Source of the DNA: RGIG995 sp045542115
GTDB lineage: Bacteria > Bacillota > Clostridia > Oscillospirales > UBA644
Direction: 5' to 3'
Assembly: GCA_045542115.1 (NCBI GenBank)
Contig: JAZQKK010000014.1
Location: 124,001-188,000, forward strand
Length of the DNA: 64,000 nucleotides
The notes under the pieces were generated by a model that was given only the letters and a program-made list of their open reading frames with translations, did no database searches and was not told the DNA's origin. Numbering within the stretch: position 1 is the first letter of the stretch; each line of letters starts with the position of its first letter. Positions 25,958 to 34,544 of this stretch are shown here, piece after piece. Both the position numbers and the translations under genes were made by a program.

Positions 25958-26524
25958 TCAGTCTTTGCAACGTTCCATATAAGAACCGCCGTCGCGGGTG
26001 TCGATGCGAATCTTTTCCCCTTCATTGATGAAGAGAGGAACGCGAATCACAGCTCCGGTTTCCAGGGTAGCGTTCTTGGTAACGTTGGTTGCAGTATCGC
26101 CGCGGACACCGGGTTCAGTCTCGGTGACCAAAAGGTCAACGAAGAAGGGAGGTTCCACGCTGAAAATATTGCCTTTGTAAGAAAGAATCTTACAAACGGT
26201 TTCTTCCTTCACATATTTGAAGGCGTCTCCGAGCATATCGGCATTGAGGGGAACCTGGTCATAGGTTTCCATATCCATAAAGTAGTACAATTCACCGTCG
26301 GTGTAAGAGTACTGCATTTCTTTTCTTTCAATGAAAGCCTGGGGGAATTTTTCTGTGGGAGAAAAGGTCTTTTCAACCACACCGCCGGAAATGACGTTCT
26401 TCAACTTCGTACGAACGAACGCTGCACCTTTACCGGGCTTTACGTGCTGAAATTCAACGACCTGATAAACGTTTCCGTCCAGTTCGAACGTAACGCCGTT
26501 TCTGAAATCGCCTGCAGAATACAT
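25958..26524 (-). CDS. efp: Elongation factor P
   Basis: Relieves ribosome stalling at polyproline. The 188 residues contain the three EF-P beta-barrel domains; the modifiable loop reads HVKPGKGAAFV with the usual lysine, and the C-terminal signature RIDTRDGGSYMER is present. The frame is open to 26587, but the ATG at 26524 with GGAGGT eight bases upstream starts where EF-P starts. No lysine-modifying genes (epmA/epmB) were seen in the window. Confidence 0.96.
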   Translation of the reverse strand: MYSAGDFRNGVTFELDGNVYQVVEFQHVKPGKGAAFVRTKLKNVISGGVVEKTFSPTEKFPQAFIERKEMQYSYTDGELYYFMDMETYDQVPLNADMLGDAFKYVKEETVCKILSYKGNIFSVEPPFFVDLLVTETEPGVRGDTATNVTKNATLETGAVIRVPLFINEGEKIRIDTRDGGSYMERCKD

Positions 26525-26575
26525 AGGAAAATACCTCCGAGTATAAAATTCGATAAAAATATTACAATATGTACT

Positions 26576-26604
26576 ATTATACACCACATTCGTACAAATT
26601 GCAA
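26576..26604 (-). promoter_or_regulatory. Promoter of efp
   Basis: Minus strand TTGCAA (26599-26604), 17 bases, TATAAT (26576-26581). Confidence 0.85.
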
Positions 26605-26653
26605 GAGTTGTGATAAAAAAGTTTCAAATATGTAAAAAATAGAGGAAGCCAAA

Positions 26654-27352
26654 ATGAAAATAAAGGGTATTCAACGGGGAATCGCCGTGGGAATCGGGGT
26701 TCTCCTGGCAATCGTCTTATTCCTCTCCCCGGTTCTGCACGGACTTGCGGAAGAGCCGGAATATCTTGTCATCGTAGACCCGGGCCACGGAGGGACCGAC
26801 GGCGGGGCTGTGGGAGACGACGGCACGATAGAAAAACATTTGAACCTTACCATTGCATTGCTGTTGAAAGAGAAACTGGAAGAAGAAGGAATCAAGGTTA
26901 TTTTGACCCGACAGACCGATGAAGATACCGATGGACTGACGGGTTTTCACAAACGGCAGGATTTAGAAGAACGAGCCCGCATCGGAAACGAATCGGGGGC
27001 GGACGCATATATCAGCATCCACATCAACGCCTCAACCGCCCGAAAAGACCAGGGGTTTCAGGCCTGGTTCGGAAAGGGCAGCAACGATTCGGAACGGTTA
27101 GCCCGCTCCTTATCGAATGCTGTGGAAAAAGCGGCTATCTGCAATCGTATCCGAACCGTAAAACAAGTCCCGGATACGCTCTATATTTTTCGCACGGTAA
27201 CCATTCCCAGCGTATTGGTGGAATGTGGATTCATCTCCAACGCCGCAGACTTGTATCAACTGCAACAAGAAACCTTTCGCAACGAATTATGTTCCGCACT
27301 GTCCCGGGGAGTCAAGGCTTATCTTTCGGGCAACAATTCCCGAATCACGTAA
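26654..27352 (+). CDS. cwlD: N-acetylmuramoyl-L-alanine amidase, CwlD-like
   Basis: Zinc amidase that removes peptide from muramic acid; CwlD does this to make muramic-delta-lactam in spore cortex. The 232 residues have an N-terminal membrane anchor (residues 10-32) and an Amidase_3 domain with zinc ligands in VDPGHGGTDGG (His), IEKHLNL (Glu) and ISIHINAS (His), plus the catalytic glutamate in LVECGFISN. Length and single-domain layout fit CwlD, but a vegetative amidase is not excluded. Its 3' end overlaps the convergent hemW by 34 bases. Confidence 0.85.
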   Translation: MKIKGIQRGIAVGIGVLLAIVLFLSPVLHGLAEEPEYLVIVDPGHGGTDGGAVGDDGTIEKHLNLTIALLLKEKLEEEGIKVILTRQTDEDTDGLTGFHKRQDLEERARIGNESGADAYISIHINASTARKDQGFQAWFGKGSNDSERLARSLSNAVEKAAICNRIRTVKQVPDTLYIFRTVTIPSVLVECGFISNAADLYQLQQETFRNELCSALSRGVKAYLSGNNSRIT

Positions 27353-28413
27353 TCGGAGACCAAAAAGCCCTCCGGGGTAAGAGCAAAACGCTCTTGGGTC
27401 ATTGTGGCAAACCCTTCGGAGCAAAGTCGCGCTGCGAACGCTTGTTTTTCCGGGGGAATGAGTGCGGCGGGAATTCCTTCTGAGAGTCGTAAGCCTAAAA
27501 AAACCGCTTCTTTTTTCGCCTCTTCCCGATCGATCACTTCGTCAAGTACCGACTGCAAATGCCCTGCTTTGGCACAGAATTCGGAGGTGTCGGCAGGAAT
27601 ATGATACCGAACACCGTCGCAGTATCCGGACGCTCCCGGACCGAAGGCAAGATATTCTCCACCCTTCCAATAAACGGTGTTATGCTTTGCCCGGAATCCG
27701 GGTTTTGCAAAGTTGGATATTTCGTAATGTTCATATCCGGCCTCGGCCAGCAATTGATGGGCAATCAAGTAATGCTCCCGTTGGACCTCGTCCGGAGCAT
27801 CTTTCATTCCCTGTTTTCCAAACACCGATTCCGCCTCGATTTTCAGAAGATAGACCGAACAGTGTTGCGGGGAAAGTGCAATCAATTGTTTTAAATCTTC
27901 TCTCAGGTCTTCGTTTGTTTCTTCGGGAAGGGCCATCATCAAATCCAAACTGATATTCCGAAATCCGACCTTTTGCAACGTTTGGTAAGATTCCAATGCT
28001 TTGGCCCGATCGTGGAGTCGTCCCAAACGGAAAAGGTACTTGTCCGAAAAGGTCTGAACTCCCATACTGACCCTGTCTACGCCGGCGTCTAACCAGGTCT
28101 TGGCGAGGGACTCAGTCACACTTTCGGGATTACATTCCACGGTAAATTCTTCACAGTCGGATAAATCAAAGGTGGTTTTTAACGCATCTACAACGGCAAG
28201 GAACTCCGTTTCCGACAAAAGCGACGGGGTTCCGCCACCGAAATACACCGTCCGGACGACATTGCCTGCCTTCGGACTGTTTTTTATTTGTTCGCACAAT
28301 GCCTGAACATAGGAAGAAACCGCCCCGGAGGTGGCTGGGGCGGAATAAAAATCGCAGTAATTACATTTTCTTCGGCAAAAGGGTACGTGTAGATAGACCG
28401 AAAGATTACTCAT
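27319..28413 (-). CDS. hemW: HemW-like radical SAM protein
   Basis: Heme-binding radical SAM protein related to coproporphyrinogen III oxidase HemN. The 364 residues start SNLSVYLHVPFCRRKCNYCDF, giving the CX3CX2C iron-sulfur motif, followed by VYFGGGTPSLL and DLMMALPEET typical of HemW. The first cysteine cluster lacks the extra cysteine pattern of true HemN (CxxxCxxCxC), as is usual for HemW. The frame is open to 28602, but the ATG at 28413 overlaps the lepA end by eight bases, matching the common lepA-hemW pair. Confidence 0.93.
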   Translation of the reverse strand: MSNLSVYLHVPFCRRKCNYCDFYSAPATSGAVSSYVQALCEQIKNSPKAGNVVRTVYFGGGTPSLLSETEFLAVVDALKTTFDLSDCEEFTVECNPESVTESLAKTWLDAGVDRVSMGVQTFSDKYLFRLGRLHDRAKALESYQTLQKVGFRNISLDLMMALPEETNEDLREDLKQLIALSPQHCSVYLLKIEAESVFGKQGMKDAPDEVQREHYLIAHQLLAEAGYEHYEISNFAKPGFRAKHNTVYWKGGEYLAFGPGASGYCDGVRYHIPADTSEFCAKAGHLQSVLDEVIDREEAKKEAVFLGLRLSEGIPAALIPPEKQAFAARLCSEGFATMTQERFALTPEGFLVSDYVIRELLPER

Positions 28414-30211
28414 CCAATTTAAGAACGGCCATAAAGGCTTCCTGGGGAACTTCGATGGTTCCCAGCTGCCGCATCCGTTTCTTCCCTTCCTTTTGTTTTT
28501 CCAACAGTTTCTTTTTCCGGGTAATATCCCCGCCGTAACATTTGGCAAGCACGTCTTTACGCATTGCACGAACGGTCTCCCGGGCAATGATCTTCGACCC
28601 AATGGCCGCTTGTATGGGAACTTCGAACAACTGACGGGGGATATTATCCTTTAACTTTTCTGCCAATTTACGGCCTCTGGCATAAGCGCGCTCCGAAGGA
28701 ACGATAAAAGACAAGGCGTCCACCACTTCCCCGTTGAGCAGGATATCCAGCTTGACCAAATCGCTCTTGACGTAATGAGAAAACTCGTAGTCCAAAGAAG
28801 CGTATCCCCGGGTACGGGCTTTCAGAGTATCAAAGAAATCGTAAATTATCTCGTTTAAGGGCATATCGTAATGCAAGTCCACACGGGATGCGTCGATATA
28901 TTCCATCGTTTTAAAAACGCCCCGGCGTTCTTTACACAAATCCATTACCGTTCCCACGAATTCCGAGGGGGCGATAATGTCGGTCTTTACGATAGGTTCT
29001 TCCGCCTCAATGATGGAACCGGGCGAAGGATAGTTTGTGGGATTGTCGATATAAACGGTACTTCCATCTGCCATCGTCAGCCGATACACGACGCCGGGGG
29101 CAGTGGTAATCAAATCCAGATTAAATTCCCGTTCGATACGCTCCTGCATAATCTCCATATGAAGAAGGCCCAAAAATCCGCAACGGAATCCAAACCCAAG
29201 GGCAATGGAGTGTTCCGGCTCGTAGGTCATAGAAGCGTCGTTTAAGCTCAGTTTATCCAAGGCGTCCCGCAAATCTTCATACCGGGAGCCATCGGCACAA
29301 TAGATACCGCAATACACCATCGGATTGGCTTTTTTATAACCGGGCAACGGTGCATCGGCAGGGACGTCCGCCAAGGTCACGGTATCCCCGACCCGGGTAT
29401 CGCTGACGGTCTTAATGCTGGCCATAATATATCCGACTTCTCCGGCCCGAAGCGTGTCCGCCGGACGGCATCCGAAGGGAGATAAATAGCCGATCTCCAC
29501 CACGTCGAATTCCGCTCCGGTGGCCATCATACGGATCCGCTGTCCCTTTGAAAGTGTCCCGTCCTTCACGCGAACGTAGACGACGACCCCGCGGTAGGCA
29601 TCGTAATAGGAATCGAAAATCAAGGCTTTTAAAGGCGCTTCCGGGTCCCCTTTCGGAGGGGGAACATCCCGAACCACTTGCTCCAAAACGTCCTGAATGT
29701 TAATGCCGTTTTTGGCAGAAATCCGCGGCGCTTCTTCCGCCGGAATTCCAATCGTATCTTCAATTTCCCGAATGACCCGGTCCGGGTCTGCGGCGGGAAG
29801 GTCAATTTTGTTGATAACAGGAAGGATCTCCAAATCTCCATCGATGGCAAGGTAGGTGTTTGCCAAAGTCTGAGCTTCAATTCCCTGGGAGGCATCCACC
29901 ACCAAAAGAGCCCCTTCGCAAGCGGCAAGCGCCCGGGAAACTTCGTAGTGGAAGTCCACGTGACCGGGGGTGTCAATGAGATTCAGGGTGTACGTCTCTC
30001 CGTCGGAGGCCTTGTACTCCAATTTTACGGCACGGGCCTTAATGGTAATGCCGTGTTCTTTTTCCAGGTCCATATTGTCTAAGACCTGGTCTTCCATTTC
30101 CCGCTTTTCGACCGTCTCGGTCAGCTCCAAAAGGCGGTCCGCCAAGGTGGATTTCCCGTGGTCGATGTGGGCGATGATGGAAAAATTGCGGATTTTGGAA
30201 ATATCGTACAT
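28406..30211 (-). CDS. lepA: Elongation factor 4
   Basis: Translational GTPase that acts on stalled or initiating ribosomes. The 601 residues show G1 (AHIDHGKST), G2/switch (EKEHGITIKA), G3 (DTPGHVDF), G4 (NKIDLP) and the LepA-specific C-terminal domain ending KKLLEKQKEGKKRMRQLG and VPQEAFMAVL. The ATG at 30211 has GGAGG six bases upstream; the longer frame to 30298 is not needed. It is cotranscribed with hemW. Confidence 0.97.
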   Translation of the reverse strand: MYDISKIRNFSIIAHIDHGKSTLADRLLELTETVEKREMEDQVLDNMDLEKEHGITIKARAVKLEYKASDGETYTLNLIDTPGHVDFHYEVSRALAACEGALLVVDASQGIEAQTLANTYLAIDGDLEILPVINKIDLPAADPDRVIREIEDTIGIPAEEAPRISAKNGINIQDVLEQVVRDVPPPKGDPEAPLKALIFDSYYDAYRGVVVYVRVKDGTLSKGQRIRMMATGAEFDVVEIGYLSPFGCRPADTLRAGEVGYIMASIKTVSDTRVGDTVTLADVPADAPLPGYKKANPMVYCGIYCADGSRYEDLRDALDKLSLNDASMTYEPEHSIALGFGFRCGFLGLLHMEIMQERIEREFNLDLITTAPGVVYRLTMADGSTVYIDNPTNYPSPGSIIEAEEPIVKTDIIAPSEFVGTVMDLCKERRGVFKTMEYIDASRVDLHYDMPLNEIIYDFFDTLKARTRGYASLDYEFSHYVKSDLVKLDILLNGEVVDALSFIVPSERAYARGRKLAEKLKDNIPRQLFEVPIQAAIGSKIIARETVRAMRKDVLAKCYGGDITRKKKLLEKQKEGKKRMRQLGTIEVPQEAFMAVLKLDE

Positions 30212-30256
30212 TCTGTTCCTCCGAATGGAATGGTTTTTCTCGAAAATTCTCTTTCT

Positions 30257-30285
30257 ATTATATCCGAATCTTTTGATTTTGTCAA
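30257..30285 (-). promoter_or_regulatory. Promoter of lepA-hemW
   Basis: Minus strand TTGACA (30280-30285), 17 bases, TATAAT (30257-30262). Confidence 0.88.
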
Positions 30286-30305
30286 GCATTTCTTTCAATT
30301 TTGAC

Positions 30306-30334
30306 TTGATTTTCTGTTATAAATATGTTATAAT
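30306..30334 (+). promoter_or_regulatory. Promoter of the NYN-protein operon
   Basis: TTGATT (30306-30311), 17 bases, TATAAT (30329-30334); it lies 20 bases from the divergent lepA promoter. Confidence 0.75.
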
Positions 30335-30366
30335 AATTATAAATACGAAAGAAAGGAGGACAACCT

Positions 30367-31185
30367 GTGGGACTTTTTCAGAAATTAACCCGAAAAAAGA
30401 CCTATTCCGCCAGCGAAAGTCAAATCAAACCCACCGCCGCCGTCTTTGTGGATTTTGAGCATTGGTTTATTGCTATGGGCAATATGTACCGCGCAAAGCC
30501 GGACTATAAAGGCTGGTTAAAAGACCTAAACAAACGGGTCAACGTAGAAGAAATCGTGTTTTTTGCGGACTTTTCCCATCCAAATCTCTCTCAGGAGATT
30601 CCCCGCATCCGGGAATTTACCAATCGAATCATCGAAACAAAGAATCCCGACCCCCGTTACAAAAAAGATTTCACCGATTTCATTATGCTGGACAGCATTT
30701 ATCAAAAAGCAATGTTTGACCGGAACATCGACACCTTTGTCTTATTTACCGGCGACGCCCATTTTTCTTCCGTCGTCAGTTTCCTGGTCAACCGCTGCGG
30801 AAAAGAGGTCGGGGTATACGGCGTAAAGGATTCTTTCAGCCAACAGTTGAAGAATACGGCTTCTTGGTTCGTTGAAGTGACCAAGCCCGTGCAGGAGAAT
30901 CCCTACGACACCTACTACAAGATGCTGTTTTCCAGCCTTTCCAATGCGGAAAACAAACATCGAAAGAACGCAAAACCCACCTTCCAGAAAACGGTAAACG
31001 TGGTAGCAAACTATCACAAAATTCCCGTAAAGACCGTGCAAAAAGCGTTGGAAAAGATGATTGAAGAACAGTATATCATCCGGGAGCGGACCGGGAAATC
31101 CAAACCGTCCGACCCGCTGGTCATCAACTGGAAACGCTGTGCACAAAATCCCCTTTTTACCGCCCACGTACAAACCGACAAATAA
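30367..31185 (+). CDS. NYN domain protein (putative ribonuclease) with winged-helix tail
   Basis: The 272 residues begin with a NYN/PIN-like nuclease domain (about 20-165): the acidic residues in VFVDFEH (Asp29), DFTDFIMLDS (Asp104, Asp109) and LFTGDAHF (Asp130) match the metal-binding pattern of this fold. Residues 190-260 look like a small helical DNA/RNA-binding domain (NVVANYHKIPVKTVQKALEKMIEEQYI). RNA cleavage is likely by family; the target is unknown. GTG start at 30367 with AAAGGAGG seven bases upstream. First of three plus-strand genes. Confidence 0.82.
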   Translation: MGLFQKLTRKKTYSASESQIKPTAAVFVDFEHWFIAMGNMYRAKPDYKGWLKDLNKRVNVEEIVFFADFSHPNLSQEIPRIREFTNRIIETKNPDPRYKKDFTDFIMLDSIYQKAMFDRNIDTFVLFTGDAHFSSVVSFLVNRCGKEVGVYGVKDSFSQQLKNTASWFVEVTKPVQENPYDTYYKMLFSSLSNAENKHRKNAKPTFQKTVNVVANYHKIPVKTVQKALEKMIEEQYIIRERTGKSKPSDPLVINWKRCAQNPLFTAHVQTDK

Positions 31186-31200
31186 CGGAGGCACACGACC

Positions 31201-32145
31201 TTGAAAAAAACTGCCGCTTTCATTTTAACCCTGGTGCTGCTTTTGACCCTTTCCCTGAACTCCTTTGCCCTTGCTAACGTGACCGAAGAGATTTCCAATC
31301 TCAGAAGCTACTATGCGAAACGTGAATCGGTGGACCTGTGGGAAGAGACTTTGGCCTTAGCATCAATGGGGATTCTCACCGGGAGAACGCCCCACTTACC
31401 CGAACAGGACGGAACAGCGGGAACCTTGGCAAAACGCATCCTTGCCGTCTCGGCAACGGGAAATGTTCCCCAGGAAGACTCTGATGCGAAGACTTTAAAA
31501 GACCTGCAAAATACCGACGGCTCCTTCGGAAACGTAGAGAGCCACTGTCTTTCGATGCTTGCCCTGACGGCCCGGGAGGAACTCTACAACAGTGCAAAAG
31601 CCTATTCCTGGCTGATGACGCAACAATCGGAAAACGGTTCTTTCTCCGATTCAGCAAAGGACACTGCGCTTGCGATATGCATTCTGACCCGTTCCGAAAA
31701 TGAGGCAGAATTGGCCGCCGCGGCGAAGGCTGTTAAATATTTGAATCAGTACGAAGCCGGCAACGGAATCGACTTGTGTTGGCAAATTATCGGAATTTCC
31801 GACGGAGGCGGAGATGCCGCAACCGCCGGGAAGCGGGATTTGCTGGAAAATCTCCTGTCCTATCAAAATCCCTCGGATTATTCGTTTTACCGTTCTAACA
31901 ACGACACTGTGTCCGACCCTCAGACCACGGCGATTGCTTTAATTGCCTTGGATGCGGTAAATAAGAGCGGAAGCGTTTTTCAGCGTTTGGCGACGGACGG
32001 AGAAATCAGCTTTTTCAACCCCGCAGACGCTCTGCCGCTTTTGATTTTCGTGGGAGTTGTGTTGGTGATTTCCATCGGATTTTGGTGTTTTATTTTCCTA
32101 CATAAAAAGAATTCCAAGACCTTAGAAGAAACTAAAACTTATTGA
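31201..32145 (+). CDS. Exported membrane-anchored protein with terpenoid cyclase/prenyltransferase-type repeats
   Basis: A 314-residue surface protein: signal peptide (1-25), an alpha/alpha-barrel-like region with repeats of the squalene cyclase/prenyltransferase type (LQNTDGSFGNVESHCLSMLAL and QQSENGSFSDSAKDTALAICIL), and a C-terminal membrane helix (about 277-299) with a lysine-rich tail. Such secreted repeats in Firmicutes are thought to mediate binding and not cyclisation. TTG start at 31201 with GGAGG nine bases upstream. It lies 15 bases after the NYN gene and 13 before the hydrolase gene. Confidence 0.75.
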   Translation: MKKTAAFILTLVLLLTLSLNSFALANVTEEISNLRSYYAKRESVDLWEETLALASMGILTGRTPHLPEQDGTAGTLAKRILAVSATGNVPQEDSDAKTLKDLQNTDGSFGNVESHCLSMLALTAREELYNSAKAYSWLMTQQSENGSFSDSAKDTALAICILTRSENEAELAAAAKAVKYLNQYEAGNGIDLCWQIIGISDGGGDAATAGKRDLLENLLSYQNPSDYSFYRSNNDTVSDPQTTAIALIALDAVNKSGSVFQRLATDGEISFFNPADALPLLIFVGVVLVISIGFWCFIFLHKKNSKTLEETKTY

Positions 32146-32158
32146 AAGGAATCTTGTT

Positions 32159-32926
32159 ATGCTTATTCCCGTTTTTGAAAAAGACGTACCATATTTCGAA
32201 CAGGATAAACGGCAATTCGCCCCGACTCTTTCTCCTTTTTTGTTGCCCGGAAACAACAATCCCTGCTGTATCGTCATCCCCGGTGGCGGATACAGTAAAA
32301 AAGCCTGGGACCACGAAGGAATTCAGGTGGCAGAGTGGCTAAATACCATTGGCATCAGTGCCCTGGTGCTGGATTACAGAATCGGTCCTGCCTACGATGG
32401 AAAAGCAATTCTTGCGGACGGTCAACAGGCCATTGTAACGGTTCCAAGCAAAGCAAGCGAATTGGGAATCGACCCGAACCGCATCGGCGTGTGCGGTTTT
32501 TCCGCCGGCGGACATTTGGCGGGCAGCTGTGCAACAATGTACAAAACCCCGGAACAACGGCCGGATTTTGCGATTCTATGTTACGGGGTCCTTACTCTGG
32601 GAGAAGGAACCCACGGCGGAACCTCCAAGTATTTTATGGGAGACCGAAAAGACGACCCGAACGCCATCAAGGAATATTCTCCTGTCAATCGCGTGACAAA
32701 AGACTGCCCTCCGATGTTTTTGTGGACGACGATAACCGATACCACCGTTCCCCCGAAGCCGAACACCTTCGCGATGGAAAAAGCGTGTCGCAAGGCGGGG
32801 ATCCCCTACCGATTCATTTGCTACGACCACGGTCCTCACGGTCTTGGGATTCCCAAAGACGACCCGGAAATCGCATCTTGGACCAAGACTTGCGAAGAGT
32901 GGATGCGGGAACAAAAAATTATTTAA
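32159..32926 (+). CDS. Alpha/beta hydrolase (esterase, acetylxylan esterase-like)
   Basis: A 255-residue serine esterase: oxyanion loop PGGGY (41-45), nucleophile in CGFSAGGHL (Ser115), acid in TITDTTVPP (Asp194) and base in DHGPHGLG (His227). It resembles carbohydrate esterases and BD-FAE-like hydrolases; no signal peptide, so it acts in the cytosol, perhaps on imported acetylated sugars. ATG at 32159 with AAAGGAA upstream. Last gene of the three-gene unit, closed by a bidirectional terminator. Confidence 0.85.
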   Translation: MLIPVFEKDVPYFEQDKRQFAPTLSPFLLPGNNNPCCIVIPGGGYSKKAWDHEGIQVAEWLNTIGISALVLDYRIGPAYDGKAILADGQQAIVTVPSKASELGIDPNRIGVCGFSAGGHLAGSCATMYKTPEQRPDFAILCYGVLTLGEGTHGGTSKYFMGDRKDDPNAIKEYSPVNRVTKDCPPMFLWTTITDTTVPPKPNTFAMEKACRKAGIPYRFICYDHGPHGLGIPKDDPEIASWTKTCEEWMREQKII

Positions 32927-32930
32927 ATGA

Positions 32931-32970
32931 AAAATCTCCGGAACTGCAATGCAATTCCGGAGTATTTTTT
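32931..32970. terminator. Bidirectional terminator
   Basis: Stem CTCCGGAA/TTCCGGAG with flanking A and T runs between the convergent hydrolase and permease genes. Confidence 0.88.
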
Positions 32971-32974
32971 CGCT

Positions 32975-33853
32975 TTAAACGTTCAAAAGAACCACAGAAA
33001 ATACGGCAATCAAGGCGCCGACCACTTGTTTCCAATTCATCTTTTCTTTAAAAAGCATCAAGGAGACCAAGACCGAGAACACCAAGATGCCACCCATCAA
33101 GGAGGCATTGATCACGGTAACCGGGAGGGCGGTACTGTACATATACATTACCAGATTGGCCGCAACCGTCGCCGCAACACAGGAACTAACGGCAAAAATC
33201 CAAGCCTTAGGTTTCATTCGGAAGGTGGAAACAAACTTCTTTTTGGCGGTAATCAAAAGATACACCGCGGAGATAATTCCTCCAAAAAGAAACGTCGTCG
33301 CCAACATCTCGCCCCGCTCTCCCCCATTCATATACCGGGCCTGCAAGGACAGAAAGACCGAATACAGACCGTTGACCGTAAACAAGAGAAGAATCCAAAG
33401 ATAGAACGATTTTTTCGCTTTCTGGCTTTCTTTTTTCAGATTCAAAAGAACGAAAGCCGCCAACATCAATATTACACCAATTCCACGAACCCAGGTAATT
33501 CCCTCGATCCCCATAATCCCAAGAACGAACAGGGGCATCAAAAGTCCGCCGGACAGGTTGCAAATCATCAAAAAAGAATAGGGACCGCGGCGGGATCCTT
33601 CAATGAGGGCAAGGTTATACAGAAACAGCACCACGCCGTTGGCAAGCCCCAGCAACAGAGTCAAAAGAGATGGCGAATACACGAATCCATTCATCGCTAA
33701 CGTCAAAAAACCGACCACAAATCCGTAAATAACCGAAAAAACAGGCGAAGAGAACTTCGCTTCTCCTGTATATTGGTCGGAGAAGAGCTTTGCAAAAAGA
33801 GATTGGAACGTGTAAATCAACGCCAAAATCAGCAACAATGCGATATTCAGCAT
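32975..33853 (-). CDS. DMT/EamA family transporter
   Basis: A 292-residue inner-membrane protein with about ten hydrophobic helices arranged as two EamA-like halves (the second ending SVLVSLMLFKEKMNWKQVVGALIAVFSVVLLNV, a typical EamA C-terminal motif). The family exports or imports small metabolites; the substrate is unknown. ATG at 33853. It lies 19 bases after the DUF4870-like gene and may be cotranscribed with it. Confidence 0.85.
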   Translation of the reverse strand: MLNIALLLILALIYTFQSLFAKLFSDQYTGEAKFSSPVFSVIYGFVVGFLTLAMNGFVYSPSLLTLLLGLANGVVLFLYNLALIEGSRRGPYSFLMICNLSGGLLMPLFVLGIMGIEGITWVRGIGVILMLAAFVLLNLKKESQKAKKSFYLWILLLFTVNGLYSVFLSLQARYMNGGERGEMLATTFLFGGIISAVYLLITAKKKFVSTFRMKPKAWIFAVSSCVAATVAANLVMYMYSTALPVTVINASLMGGILVFSVLVSLMLFKEKMNWKQVVGALIAVFSVVLLNV

Positions 33854-33872
33854 AGAAAGACACTCCGAGGTT

Positions 33873-34229
33873 TTATTTCAAAATCGTAATATTTCCAATC
33901 ACGGGCAATTTGGATTCTTTGTCGTTTACAGCATTCAGAATCCCAACCACAATGAGAACGGCGGTCAAAATACCGGCCAGCGTGGAAACGATATTCACGA
34001 GAGTTCCCACAATACCGAAAAGAATCCCAACGATGCCGCCAATCCGAGCAATAGCACCGATAATTGCACCAAATACACCGAAGACAATCTGAATACCGGT
34101 TCCGAAAATACCCAGGACCAGGCCTTGATTCAGATGGAATTTAGCAGCTTCCTTATCTCCGGCAAGAAAGGCAACCAGCCAACCGAGAATGGTGCAGTAA
34201 GAGACGATGGACGTAGCTTTTTTGTTCAT
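33873..34229 (-). CDS. DUF4870/Tic20-like small membrane protein
   Basis: The 118-residue product has three hydrophobic stretches and the KFHLNQGLVL segment that typifies DUF4870 proteins, followed by glycine- and isoleucine-rich helices. Function unknown. The frame is open through the neighbouring tRNA to 34439, but the ATG at 34229 with GAGGTT upstream and a full-consensus promoter at 34297-34325 define the gene. Confidence 0.82.
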   Translation of the reverse strand: MNKKATSIVSYCTILGWLVAFLAGDKEAAKFHLNQGLVLGIFGTGIQIVFGVFGAIIGAIARIGGIVGILFGIVGTLVNIVSTLAGILTAVLIVVGILNAVNDKESKLPVIGNITILK

Positions 34230-34296
34230 TCGAAAAACCTCGCTTATTCTTATTTTCCAAGTAGGAACAGGATAAAAATCCCTACACTTTGTGTAT

Positions 34297-34325
34297 ATTA
34301 TAGCATATCGCACTATTTTTGTCAA
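34297..34325 (-). promoter_or_regulatory. Promoter of the DUF4870-like gene
   Basis: Minus strand TTGACA (34320-34325), 17 bases, TATAAT (34297-34302). Confidence 0.9.
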
Positions 34326-34334
34326 GGGATTGAG

Positions 34335-34369
34335 AAAAAAAGAACGACTCAATTGAGTCGTTCTTTTTT
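34335..34369 (-). terminator. Terminator of tRNA-Thr
   Basis: Long perfect palindrome AAGAACGACTCA/TGAGTCGTTCTT with A and T runs on both sides, starting directly after the encoded CCA end. Confidence 0.92.
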
Positions 34370-34445
34370 TGGAGCTGGTAATCGGATTCGAACCGATGAC
34401 CTGTTCATTACGAGTGAACTGCTCTACCGACTGAGCCATACCAGC
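34370..34445 (-). tRNA. tRNA-Thr (CGU)
   Basis: Acceptor GCTGGTA/TACCAGC, D arm GCTC/GAGC, anticodon stem GTTCA/TGAAC around loop CTCGTAA (anticodon CGT, reading ACG), T arm ATCGG/CCGAT with TTCGAAT, discriminator T and encoded CCA. It is a single-gene unit with its own promoter and terminator. Confidence 0.96.
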
Positions 34446-34477
34446 AAATTGCGGCGGTATTCCACCGCAACGGTATA

Positions 34478-34506
34478 ATTATATCATATCTTTCGAGAAA
34501 ATTCAA
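34478..34506 (-). promoter_or_regulatory. Promoter of tRNA-Thr
   Basis: Minus strand TTGAAT (34501-34506), 17 bases, TATAAT (34478-34483). A GCGGTGG/CCGCCGC-type hairpin (34451-34469) lies in the pre-tRNA leader. Confidence 0.8.
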
Positions 34507-34544
34507 TGAAAAAAATGTAACATTTTTATTTTCTTCGATTTTTC

